DNA from: Lyophyllum atratum
Lineage: Eukaryota; Basidiomycota; Agaricomycetes; Agaricales; Lyophyllaceae
Length of the DNA stretch: 64,000 nt
Direction: 5' to 3'
NCBI GenBank assembly: GCA_014905825.1
Contig: JACGCN010000008.1
Span: 992,001 to 1,056,000, forward strand
Under the pieces are notes generated by a model. That model had not been told where the DNA came from. It saw only the letters and a list, made by a program, of their open reading frames with translations, and did not search any database. The translations under genes and the position numbers were made by a program. Within the stretch, counting starts at the first letter, position 1; each line of letters opens with the position of its first letter. Below are positions 1 through 11,900 of this stretch, in pieces.

Positions 1-877
1 GTTGAACCAGGCCTGGATCTCTTCCCAGATGCTGTAGGACCAGGGTTTTAGGATATAGCACCCGCTGACGCTGTAATAATCCAGCATATCTGCTTTGATA
101 AGAACCTGACCCGCTTTTAGCAAGTAGATATCGCATGAAAACCTTGCGCACTCACGTTGGTGTACCACGCAGCAAAATCGACCTCTTTCTTGACACCGAT
201 AGCAATTTGGACGGCTCCCTCAATCTTGGCGTCCTCCTTCTCCTTCACCGGCGCCCTCGACGTTTGCGCCGCTGCTGTGACGGAGCCAGTCAAGTTCTGC
301 AGGTCGAGCTCCTGAATCTTGACATCAGCAGTCTCTAGCTTATGGAGGTAGGAAAGAATGTCGGCGCCAGTGAGGAAGATGGTGGTGCTGGAGGAGTGGG
401 CGTGTACGGCGAAGAGGGACGACGATGAGGCGATCGATGAATCGACGATAGTTTGGACCTTGGGGAACGTCTGCTCGTTCAGAGCGAGCGGAGAAACTAG
501 GTTTGAGAGTTAACCACATTCTAGATGGCAATAGAAACAGACATACGCGAATCCTTATCCAATGAGAAAAATTCAGTCAAAAGGTCTGCAGATGCCAACC
601 GCAACTCCTTCAAGTTGAGTGACTTCCCAATGGCCCCGGAAACGGTTTCTGTTGCATCGCGTGCAATGACAACGACAGGGACCGGGGTCGCTGTCTTCGC
701 TGTCTTGGGCTTGTAGACGAGAGTTTTGATGAGTTCGAAAGATTTCGGCGCAAATTCTTTGGCAACTATGGCTGCTTTCCATTCCGCCGGAGAGGTAGTG
801 GCAGCATGGTCGATAGCTGCAGCCGGTTTAATGGAGAGTGCTTTCAGAGAACTGATGATAGAGTCGAAAGAGGCCAT
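1..877 (-). CDS. Prolyl-tRNA synthetase, N-terminal part (runs off left edge)
   Basis: Cytoplasmic class II aminoacyl-tRNA synthetase that charges tRNA-Pro with proline. Translation starts at the ATG at 877 (MASFDSIISSLKALSIK). Three exons are visible: 877-547, 496-156 and 105-1, separated by two 50-nt GT-AG introns. The first ~110 residues contain KPKTAKTATPVPVVVIA, which resembles the appended N-terminal domain of yeast ProRS (YHR020W). Exon 3 reads MLDYYSVSGCYIL followed by a W-x-x-I segment, matching the start of the ProRS catalytic core in the yeast protein. Motifs 2 and 3 and the anticodon-binding domain lie outside the window. The exon chain has no stop or frame break. An upstream in-frame ATG at 1024 exists, but the conserved part begins at 877. 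Confidence 0.9.
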
Positions 878-1823
878 GGTCCTTGGTTGAAACACAAATG
901 CGCGACGTGGTATAAAACCTCCTCCAAGTTTTTTGTTTGACTCGAAGCAACTCAATCTGACTCTTATCAGATTGGAAGTCCCAATCCGTTTTAGCTGCCT
1001 TGCAACATAGCAGGCAGAGAGCATAAGTTAAGGACAGCGCAGAGGATGTTGAGGACAGCGAACAAGCTTTAGGACCCTCACAATTGATCTAGCCGAAAAA
1101 ATCCACCCAAGTATGCTACAGATGAAGTCCACCACTACAAAAGATCAACAACCGTATAAAAACCAAAGATCGTCGAAGGGGAATGTAATGAAAGGCCGAT
1201 CCATGCATCTGCGGGCAATTGCCCTGTGTAGCAGATCAGTAACTTATCGATGAGATTGAGGTTGCCTCTAAGTCGTTAATCAACGCCATCAATAAGTGCT
1301 TATGTAACATTTTTCCCTTCCTCCGCCATCATCCACGTCGGCGAGAGCCATATTCAAAACAATTCCGCCCACTGTGGGCAAGATTGTGAGATGCTGATTA
1401 GTATGAATCTCCTGACGAGTCGTGCATTGCAATAACTTACATCCTGGCGTTGTGTCCTATGCATTCATCGAGGCCACATTTGCCTGTTGGTAGTCTATAC
1501 AACATAATAGGGACGGGATTGTTGGTATAGGAGCTATTGTTTTCACATGTAGATTTACGCCTAGCACATAGTAGTGTAGATCAGGCGTATAGTGACTTGA
1601 CCCTCGAGGCGCGTCGCCTGGGGACGCGGAGGTACAACGCTTAACGATCACATGATGCGACGCGTCTAGTGTGTTTGTTTCGCGTTGTTTGTTCCATGAG
1701 TGATGCACGTGATGTTGAGTACAGATTGGTTTTCGACGGCCTGCCTTGTCTTCTGCTCTCCATCGTCTCCGCCATACCCACCACAGCCTTCATTTCAAGG
1801 TATCTATACAGCGGCGAGCCGTC
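878..1823. other. Intergenic region between divergent ProRS and cyclin genes
   Basis: This 946 bp stretch lies between the start of prolyl-tRNA synthetase (-) and the first B-type cyclin (+), so it should hold both promoters. Open frames here are short and show no recognisable protein. The only clear element is a palindromic GACGCGTC at 1659-1666, listed separately. Confidence 0.6.
1660..1665. promoter_or_regulatory. MCB-like site ACGCGT upstream of first cyclin
   Basis: A perfect ACGCGT inside the palindrome GACGCGTC, about 160 bp before the cyclin ATG. ACGCGT is the MluI cell-cycle box bound by the MBF complex in ascomycete yeasts. Function here is inferred only from the motif, the position and the kind of gene downstream. 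Confidence 0.4.
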
Positions 1824-3806
1824 ATGTCTTCAAATCTTCCAGTACGAGCTCCCATCTTGCCTTTGGCGGGCTTAAATTGACTCGATTTACCCATGTCATT
1901 AGACTCGTCGTGTAACACGGACAACGCGTACGGCGACCGCCAAGGATACTGAAAATGCCAATGCTCGCCCATCACGAATTTCGACTCGCGCGAAACCTGC
2001 TTCATCCGCTGCCACTACCACTGCCACTGGCGGAACAAGTCGAGCAACCGCTGGAACGGCTGCGTCACGGGGGAAAATAAACGCCAATGGCGAGAATAAA
2101 GGGGACGCTATTGCTGGAAAGCGGAAACGAGAGGCTCTTGGAGAAGTTACTGGCTTGATGACGAACAACAAGCTCGCGGGCAAGGGGAAGGACAAGGAAG
2201 ACGTCAAGGAGAAGTTTGACGGCGTGGTGATCAAGTCCAAGCCACCTTCAACACGACAGCCACTTAGGACAGTGGCCGGTACTAGGCAGACACGGACCAC
2301 GACGACCGCTACGAAGGCGGAGCCCTCGGAGGAGGTCAAGTCAGTCCCGGAGGTCATCAAGGCACAAGACGAACATGCTATGATCATCGACCCTCCCGCG
2401 CAGGCACTCCCGAGCATAACGGTACGCCGCTCAATCCTCCCCAAAGAGAGTGCAACGACCGCCGTTCGTCGCTCGGACGCCCATCGTCGGACATCGACGC
2501 GTTCGGTTACCGCTGCTCAACGGCACGAGGCTGAAGACGCCGAGGCAAGCCGAGTTTTCAAGAAACGGCGCACATCGTCGGAAGCTCCCGAAGACACCGC
2601 GGCAGCTGAGGAAGATCGTCAACTTGCCGAGGAGCAGGAAGCAGCAGTCAGGCTCGCCAGTGAAATCGAAGCGTACGCTGAAGAGCCGGAGGCAGACCCT
2701 GAAGACTCGCACTGGGATGATCTTGACGCAGATGATGTCGATGACCCCTTGATGGTCAGCGAGTATGTCGTTGAGATCTTCAATTACCTGAAGAAAGTCG
2801 AGGTAGGCCGTCCATTTATTTCTAAAGTCCTGAGCTGATCGACGTTATTTAGTTGACGACAATGCCGAATCCCAACTACATGGAAAGCCAGAAGGAGCTT
2901 GCGTGGAAGATGCGCGGGATTCTAACCGATTGGTTGATCCAGGTGCATGTCCGTTTCCGTCTCCTTCCCGAGACCCTCTTCTTGTGCGTCAACATCATCG
3001 ACCGGTTCCTCTCCGCCCGCGTTGTCTCCCTTGCCAAGCTCCAGCTTGTGGGTGTGACGTGCATGTTCATTGCGGCAAAGTTTGAGGAGGTCGTCGCCCC
3101 GTCTGTGACGCATTTCCTGATGTGCGCAGATTCCTCATACACTGAGTCGGAGATCCTCCAAGCGGAACGTTATGTCCTGAAGACTCTCGACTGGAACTTG
3201 AGCTACCCCAACCCCGTCCATTACCTCAGGCGGATAAGCAAGGCGGATGAGTACAACGTCAAGGTCCGCACGCTCGCAAAGTATCTCCTCGAGATTGGGT
3301 GTCTGGAGTGGCGTCTCATTGCTGCGCCACCGTCACTTATCGCTGGGGCGTCGATTTGGCTTGCGCGACTTGCGCTAGGCATGGAAGTTTGGGTACGTTA
3401 GTATCACTTGCGTCCGGGGTATCTACTCACACATCTGGTTGCAGACACCGAACTTGGCCCATTACTCATCGTACCCAGAGTCGTCCTTGGTTCCTACGGC
3501 TAACTTGATGTTGAACTACATCCTGAAGCCTATTCGCCACGAATCCTTCCACAAGAAATATGCGGGCAAGCGGTATTTCAAGGTGAGTTTCGCTTTTCTC
3601 CTGAGTGTCAGGCATCACTGACGGCCTTCTAGTCGAGTATATATATGAGGGACTGGGCCCTCGAGCGATGGGGGGCTGAAGGCACACAAGTCAATCTGCA
3701 GAAGGAGTTGCCCAAATTGAAGGCCGACATCAGGGCAGAGCGTCAAAGAGAGGAGTTGCAGCTGCAACAGGAGGGTTTAGCACTGGAGGATGAGCAGGAG
3801 GTATGA
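1824..3806 (+). CDS. B-type mitotic cyclin (Cdc13/Clb type), copy 1
   Basis: Regulatory subunit of the cyclin-dependent kinase that drives G2/M. Five exons: 1824-1841 (MSSNLP), 1903-2802, 2853-3392, 3445-3582 and 3633-3806. The basic N-terminal half carries a degraded destruction-box-like KREALGEVTG, at the place where S. pombe Cdc13 has a D-box. An acidic WDDLDADD block leads into MVSEYVVEIFNYL. The cyclin box begins with MRGILTDWLIQVH (the MRAIL motif) and runs through FIAAKFEEV; a C-terminal cyclin fold follows and ends near YAGKRYF. The translated product is about 590 residues. The first exon codes for only six residues and was assigned by analogy with the second cyclin gene at about 35 kb. 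It shares all four intron positions with that paralogue. Confidence 0.9.
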
Positions 3807-5162
3807 AAGGACGGAATCAATGACAGCCTCGGGGCGTGAATGCCGGCACCAACAAAGTCAATCGAACCGCCCACGTCCCCGCATAGCGCTCGCTCTTATC
3901 CTCCAACTGGCTGGCTTCGGTCTGGAAGAGCTAGAGTGTCTTGACTTCACACAAAAACTTTGGATCTGCTCGAACATCTCAATTACAGCCTACGCATGCC
4001 CACATTCCACGCAACTCGCCTCATGTTATACCTCTCATCGCATTTGACACCCACCTCTACACTTTTCTGCACGCCACCGACTTGTTTTTTTTATTCTCGG
4101 CTCTTTTTGCATCGGCATCTTTCCATCAGCATTTGTACACCCGTACACGTCCCACAATCTACCCCACGCAAGCGCATGCTTACCCACCCACGCTTGATCG
4201 ACCACCGATAGCCGCGGCTTTCGGCGTCCATGCCCTCCCACCGCTGCTTCCTCCCTTGGAAGAGAGTACGCCGTAGGCCAGCCTCACGCTACATGATCGT
4301 CGTTACATCCGTTCATCAGCTATAAATATCACTCTCTTTCCGTCATGCTCGATTTGTTTTTACTAGTATTGTGTTGTCAACCTCTCGTCCCCCCCACCTC
4401 ACCGTCATCCCCTCATATTCGCCCTCCCCCCTGCCCTGTCGTCCCGACATCCGTTAGACTCGCCTCCGTTCCTCGTATATACTTTCAATTCCATCGAGCT
4501 GTACTACCGACGGCACCCTGTCAATAACAACGTGGGCGTTAGCGCCATAGAATGCCTTTGTTGTGGGTGTATTGGTGTATCTATGTTTGGAAAGATGGTG
4601 ATGGTTTGTCGATATTGGTAGACTTACATCAGGTCAAACGACGGAAGCCATGGCTGCTACTTAGTTCGACCGTGGATCCTATGTTTAGGTGCTCGCTGGG
4701 TGATCCTAAGGTGCGACTGGGTGATCCAATGGGAAGGAGAGCGCCTTTAATTGCAGTAGCCATTGAGACTCGACTGCGACATGGATTTGCAACCTGCCAG
4801 TTGAGGAACCCAACTTTGACATTCATATGCTTGACATTCGGTGGAAGAAAGATGATCAAACGTTAGGACTCGACAGAACAACTCGATTTGCACGCGACTG
4901 CTAGCAGCTGCGAGCTCGAGTGGTTTCCTCGACAAAAACAGAACATTTGCGCGTCAGGCTCGCCGCTCAGACGCTAGCGCAATCAAACGCGGCCTCATGC
5001 TTGCGCCACACATTTCGAAGATTAGGCATCAAAATCTATGTAGTATACAAACGGCGCACGAATCAGATGGCCTAGCCGGAACAGGACCCACGAGTACCAG
5101 CTCTTACTCGGCCCCAGGACGCGATATATCAGTGCATGAAAATTAGTCTAGTATGTACAACG
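3807..5162. other. Convergent intergenic region with pyrimidine-rich tract
   Basis: This 1.36 kb lies between the 3' ends of cyclin 1 (+) and RPN1 (-), longer than needed for two 3' UTRs. From about 4020 to 4510 the + strand is strongly C/T-rich, and TATAAATA occurs at 4321, followed by CT-rich sequence. Open frames here are short (60-111 codons) with low-complexity Pro/Ser content and no recognisable domain. I see no convincing gene. Confidence 0.5.
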
Positions 5163-8100
5163 CTACACTTCCATCTTATCCTCCTTCTCATAGCCAGGAT
5201 TTTTCTGTAGAATGACGAAACCTTCCAGGACATGTGCGAAGGGGATGTACTCTTCTGTCGCCAGCTCCGCGCGGTCCGTCGTGCCCAAGCGTACAGGCGT
5301 TTGATGCGTCTGGAACCCTGAAATCGTTCGGGGCTTGCCAGCTTGACCCACGACATCGACAGCCTGGAGGGAGAGAAGTTAGTAAATCCTGACTGGGTAT
5401 AGTGGATGTGTGGTGTACCTGGCCGACTCGGACGGTGACCGGGATGCTGTTGAGTTCCTCGTCGAGTGTGATGAGGAACCGGGGGTACATGGCCGTCACC
5501 AGGAAGTATAGCATCCAGTGGTATTTGTCAAGAACGACTAGCAAAGAAAGGATCAGTCTCCAGCCGAGAGTGCGCAGGAGCGACGTGACATACATGCTTT
5601 CGCATCCGTGAACGCCGTGATGGTGGCAAGGAGGCCAGCTACCGCTGGCCGGCTCATGATAGTCCGGTCGTAGAAGAAGGGGTTTAGGCCGATAGTGCCC
5701 TTACCCATGTGCACCAAACCCTGTGCGATGCGCACCATGAACAAGCAGTCGGGCTCCTTGTAGTAATATCCTGCAAGCTGTCGTAGCATCTGGGCGAGAC
5801 GAGCGTTATTCGTGCCAGCACCGACAAGACCCATGGCGAAGATGGCGTTTAGGGCTACGGCCAGGTCGTTGTCGTGACTGTACTTGGAGAGAGTGTCGAG
5901 GATGGGGAGCTGGGGATTTGAGGCGCTGACGAGGCCGATGGCGAGGGGAACTGATTTCCTGATGACCGGCTCGCCATAGTGCATCTACAGGGGTTTCGTC
6001 AGCTCAGCTTCGAGTTCAAGGACTGCCTTCAACGCACGAGATGGTTGAACTGTCTTAGAGACATTTCGGCACCAATATCTTCACCCATGGCGATCAGGGC
6101 AACAGCGATGACGGCCATGGCTTGGAAGCTATCGTCCCGCTTCTCCTCCTTTGACTCCTCCTTGCCTTCCTCCTTGCCCTCCTCCTTGTTCTCCTTTTCC
6201 TTCTCTTTGTCTTTGTCACCAGACGTATCGATGTGCTCATCACAATGATGTAGCATAGCCTGGACCTTCAACACGTTGCCGGTGCCCGCGAATGAACAAG
6301 CTTCCACCATGATTTGCGCCGTTTTGGATATAGGATGGTCGATGGCCTTCAATGTCTCTATCGTCGCGTCCGAAGCATCCTGGAGGCCTGGATACACAGA
6401 ATGAGTTATCACATTTACCAATGTATACATGCCGAACATACCGAGGTACAGCAGCCCGAGGCCCAGTGCCATGAACCGCGCCCACTTCTCGTCAAGGGAC
6501 TTGTCGTCACGATCATACTTTTCCATCAGAGTCTGCAGAATTGTACCCGTAACTTCACCATTCTCACTTCCGACAAATATGAAGCCCAGTGCCAGCGCAG
6601 CCAAGCTGGAAATTTCCATAGAGACAGTATCATCGGCGACGTGTGGTAGGAGGAAGGGTAGTAGGTCTTCACGGTGAGACCCAGCGTAGGCAAGACCGAG
6701 GCCCATGATGGCACTAGTCTTCAGAGGTACTGATTTGTTTTCCGTGAATTCTCCCAAGAGTGCGAGGGCGGCATCGGCCTCTGTACGGACACCAGTGTTC
6801 AGAATACCAGTGGCGAGGAGGGCACCGGCCTATATGGCAAACGTCAGTGCAAAGTCAAGATTGCTGTCAGTTGATCTTCCTCTCTTACCTTGATGTGTTC
6901 CTCCGCGGAGTAGGTATATTTGTCGACATGGCTGAGACCAACATCTGTGTCCCAGAGCAAACTTAGACCGAGTGATGCCGCAGCGCTCATCATTCCTATT
7001 TACATCGTCAATCACCTACCCGGGGAGACTAGCAAACAATGAACGCACCGTGATCCTTGTTTTTGTATATCCAGCTGTTGCCCTCGTCCGCTTCCACCAT
7101 GAGTTTGTCATTTCCAAATCCAGCATTTACGAACGCGTTCACGAAGGTGCCCGCCAAGTTTCCGCGTGCCGAATCGACATTTGCCGTAGCCCCAGATCCT
7201 ATAGCTCTCAATCAGCACTAACGTATGTCCGGATAACTTAAACACGAACTCGTGTTTTCCAAATGAGATTTGTAAACATCCTCGAGACTTTTAGGCTCGG
7301 CAACACCGAGTTCTTTCCCGAATTCGCGGAAGTGCTGGCTGAGGCGGCTGTTGCTCAAGCACTCCAACAGGTCTTCGGGGAGCTCTTCCTGGAAGTCCAC
7401 ATCGGCGTCGCCATCAGCATTGTCATCGGAGGGGGGGTGTAGCCATTCTATGGGGATTTGGGCGCGCGCGAGAATGAAGGCAAGTTGTCGTTTCATAAGT
7501 CTGCGCTGCAAGGTAAGTATGGGAGATGGAAAGACGGATAGTGCACGCACGGGTTACCAGGTGCGTTAAAGTCTTCACGGATGAGATCGGGGCTGTTAAG
7601 CCGGATTGCGAGTGAGAGGGCTTCGGGGAATTTCTGATGTTGCACATAGATGGCATGTGCAGTGCGGAGGAAAGAGACGTCGTCTGGGGGAGGGAGAAGG
7701 TTTACACATCTAAAGGCATGAGTAAGTTTTGGGAGTTGTAAAGAAGGTGTATAGAGGAATGTACCGGATCATATATTGGCAAACTCGGCCGTACGTGTTG
7801 TCGTCGACAAGGTGCACAATTTCTTCAACGATCTCTAACTCCTCCAAAAGATCCACAGCATCTGGCTCCGCGTTATGGCCGAGTAGGAATACCGCGCATT
7901 GCTTTGCAAGAGCGCGGAGATCATCGATGGTCCCAGGAAGCTTGTCCTGCGGCTTTTCGCCGGCGCCCTCTCCAGATGGCCCAGACTTCAGACCTTCCTC
8001 TTCTCGTATCGTGTACTCGTCACCCAGTTCCGCAGCTAAATGGCGTACGTATTCGTGGCCCCATGTTCCTGGGTCGGCGAGAGGTGAATCTGCTGGTCGA

Positions 8101-8723
8101 AGCGAAGCGGAAAGAAGACGGTATCGGAGGGTTCCCCGGGGTTGGGTGTCGGAATAGGTCATGGCAAGAACGGAGAGAATATCGGCGAAAAGACTCTGGA
8201 AGGATGAGAGTTGAGATAAAGTCTCGCGAAGCGCGCATTGGTTATACCTTGTCTTCTGATGTTGGCCAAGTCTCGAATAGAGCTTGAAGTTCGGGATAGT
8301 GCGGCCGCAAGAACTTGAGCGGTTTGGGAACGGATGTCATGGAGGACGTTGAAGTCCTGATTAACGTTCGTAGAGTTTCTAAAGCAGGTCGGTAGAGTTC
8401 TGTGTTCGATTCCTTGTAGAAGTGGAGGATCAGATGACCAGAGCAGGATACCAAGTATTGAGTACATACCTTCAATCGTTCCACAAGCATCTCCAGCTCA
8501 GTCTTGAGCTGAATATCTTCCTCCGACTTGACAAAGGTCGTCAACCACCGAAAAACCAGAAATATTCAATAGTGCTTACCATGTCTTCGCCTTCGTCCCC
8601 ATCTTTCAGCAACTTTGCGGCGCCCTCAAATTTCTCCTTTTCAAAAGCCTCGGGCTCCACCTTCTTCTTTGGATTTGGATCGTCTGCCGGCACGGGAATC
8701 ACAGCCTCGAGTGGTTTTGCCAT
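5163..8723 (-). CDS. RPN1: 26S proteasome regulatory subunit RPN1 (PSMD2)
   Basis: Largest non-ATPase scaffold of the proteasome base; docks ubiquitin receptors and UBL shuttle factors. Starts [11 protein letters not shown] at 8723, and the stop is TAG at 5165-5163. About nine short introns interrupt it. The proteasome/cyclosome repeats are clear, for example [26 protein letters not shown] and [12 protein letters not shown] in the middle and [19 protein letters not shown] near the C-terminus. The end, [19 protein letters not shown] then [11 protein letters not shown], matches human PSMD2 closely. A lysine/glutamate-rich acidic loop at about 6126-6222 sits between repeat blocks, in a region that varies between species. 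Its start is 273 bp from the divergently transcribed PAG1. No frame break was found. Confidence 0.96.
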
Positions 8724-8996
8724 AACTGCTGCAGGTAGAGGTCGATGAAATCTCAAGATGCAACGCGACGCGCGTTCGTAGTCTCTTGTTGGCGCGTGCT
8801 TGGGCTAGGGACTTCAGCCAAGCAGCACCAAACAGTGTCTGTTCCTAGGCAACACGTGCCATTAGACTGTTCTGGACGAGTCGGTGCACTGGTTTCTGCT
8901 GTTTCTTGCTGTACACATTTCCGGGAAAGTGTGCAACTCACCCGTGTTTCAAGTTCGTGGCTGGCCATTGTTTTATTCCTTGTGCTTTAGTGCGAA
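8724..8996. promoter_or_regulatory. Shared divergent promoter region of RPN1 and PAG1
   Basis: Only 273 bp separate the RPN1 start (-) from the PAG1 start (+), so the two genes very probably share a bidirectional promoter. I do not see a TATA box or a yeast-type proteasome control element. Confidence 0.55.
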
Positions 8997-11900
8997 ATGG
9001 GCGAGGGAATCCAGATCACCATCCCCGGTGTGTATTTCTGGTTGCTGGGCTTGCGCGGCTGTGGCTGACAATGGGCAGACTTTGATGATGAGGAGTTTAG
9101 TTCAGCGCCTACACCGTTTGGACGCTCAGCGACGAGCGCTTTCGGCTTTGGGGGTGGATTTTCGAGCTCTGGACTGGATTCGCCGACCCTAACTACACCA
9201 GTCGCGGATCGGGGTGAACGCAGCTTCTTTCCATCACATTCTCGCGTCGATTCTGTGGCGTCTGAAGATTCTGCAAACTCGGCAACAACCAGGTACACGA
9301 GCAAGCCCTTCCATTCTTCACAGTCTTCCATTGCAACGTCCGGCGGTGGTGCCTTTTCTAAGAAGACTTCCTTCGCGTCCATTCGCAATGCCTTCAAGAG
9401 TGCAAAGAATAGTGATCCCCCTCCTGTGCCGTCTCTCGACCATCAATCATATCCCGTGTTGAAAAACCCGTTCAATCGTTCGACCTCTTCACTCACCCAG
9501 TCCCCAAATAACTCTCGAGGCGTGCTGAATGTCGGGAGTCCTCCATTCCGCCCGCCTACGCCAGGGTCCAATGTTCGTGCGACGCCGAAGTCTAGGCATA
9601 CTCCAGGGAAATCACATCACTCTCAAACTGGCTCCATATTCCACGCTTCAGATGGCGGCAGTGACTATGGTCATGGCTACTCATCGTCCCCGCCGCCCGT
9701 TCCTCGCGTCCCCAACGCGTTTGGACAAATGAGCCGGAGCGATACACCACCCATCTCGGACTTTGAGGAAGACAAGGTTGTCATGGACCCTAAAACGCCC
9801 TCCGACTATGCACTCCATGCGGTATTTATGAGATTCGCTACCACAGCGGAGAGCAAGATTGAAACGTTCTTGCGACATCCATTAGTACGCTCATTCCGTA
9901 ACACACATCTAACAGTACTAATCCTTATTCAGGATCAAGAACCTTGTCTACTCAACGACCTTATTGGAGCTGGCGTTGATCCCAAATTCGATGAAACCCT
10001 CCAATCCCTCGGGAAGATAGCACAGCGACATGCGAAGCCTGTACTCGACTCTATCATGCGGTGGAGACGCAGCCAGCATGAGAATGTCTCCTCTGAATTA
10101 ATCCGGTATCATAACTCACAATCGCCAACGACAATGCGTTCAGCCCGTCACACCGACATCCCGGGTCTGTTACACGAAAGGAAATCGCTCGTGGCCATCT
10201 ACATAATGTGCAGAGCCCTCATTGCCGTCATGCATTCAATCTCGAAGGATGCGCTTGGTGAAGCCATGGGGTACACTCTTGAAGAAACGACCTTCGAACA
10301 GTTTCGCAGGCCGGATTTGAAGCTTCTGACCCAGTCGGCAAATCATCGTACAAATGCAGATCTATATGCCACGCTTCTTGGGCATATTGCGAATGTCCGG
10401 TGAGTTTTTTTCTTGACCTTGTGACAGAATGCAGATCCTGACTTTCAACTAGCTTTATGAGTGTTACAGATCGATTTCTGGCAGAACTGGGGCCTGTTGC
10501 GCAAGGCCAAGTGCCAAAGGACCTTGATATGAAGTACGAGAATCTTGTTCGGGGATTGAAGCATATTCAAATCAAGGTGCGGAAGAGGAGCTGTATTTAG
10601 AGCTCATATCATTTACATTGTTGATAGGTTTGGCCACCGGAGTCCTTTGAAGAGGGTGCTGAGTTTTTGGAGTCGTTGTCTATGTCCTTTGGACATGCAC
10701 ACGGTCTTCGTTTGAAGACGGCTTTCGCGGAAACACTAACTCATATATTGCATCCTATCGGAAAGGTATGCAATTTCTCCAGGATCCTAATCCACACTTT
10801 GTTGATTTCTTGTCCAAGACTGCACAAGCGGAGACAAACAACCCACAGTGGGCAAAGGCAATCGAAATCATTTACCCGAAGGCCCGAGAGATGATGTCGA
10901 AACCACGTTACTGGCCTGTCGCCTTTCCTCTGGCCATCACGAGCATGTGTGTGGCTCCTCAGAGTTACTTCTTGAAAAACTGGGTGGCATGCTTTGAGGC
11001 TGCATGCTCTAAACTCAAGGTACAGCACAACCTTCTTTGTCCCTGAGAATTTGCCTGATCTTTGAGTGCAGGAGAAGCCATTGCGGATGGTTATCATGAA
11101 CGGGATCATGCGATTGATCTGGACCTATCTATACCGTTGTCAGGAGTCGGCGTCGACGACGACCACAAAGCTGGACTCATTGCTGAAGCATTTTTTCCCG
11201 ACCAACCGTCTAACGATATTCCCCGCTGAGGATCGCCTCGAGTGTTTCATATACACCGTCCACTTCATTCTCTCACGACACTTTGAATTTGGCAAAGATT
11301 TGTGTTTAGAGCTCCTTCAGGAGTCCTCGATCGCATCTCTTCAGCAGACTGGTAATATTGGAGGCGCGCTGGCCCCTGAGAGGATAGCTGTGGCCGTCCA
11401 AGCCATTCTTCTTTCTCTCCATGCCATTGAGAAGGATTCACCGACACCGGCCTGGCCGTCTAGCAACGACTTCTCAAGTGTACCTTCCTGGAGCGACTAT
11501 CCGACATCATCCGAATTTGTCCCTGCCACCCTATTGTCAAAACCCGGCATGCAAGACTTCTTCGATCGTTTCGGGAAAACGCTCGCCGTTATCGCTGGAC
11601 ACTGCTTCAACCTCGTCGGCCTCATGTCTGTCTTCGATGAACAGTGGTCCTACGTCCGTCTCAACCTCGCGTACGAGGAAACTCAGAATTATGCGATTCG
11701 ACGCCATTCCGATGGCCATCCGGTGGCGTACCCGAACAGCTTCGCCCCACAGATTTACATGCTTCAGACATGTTTCCAGTCCTGGCCCCGCTGTCTTCAC
11801 CCTGTCATTCCACTCGAAGACGCGCTGGACATGCTTCTCAGAGGCGTTGTCCATGTGGACCCTACTCTTGCAGAGGTTTCGTGCTTGGCCTTGAAGCGGT

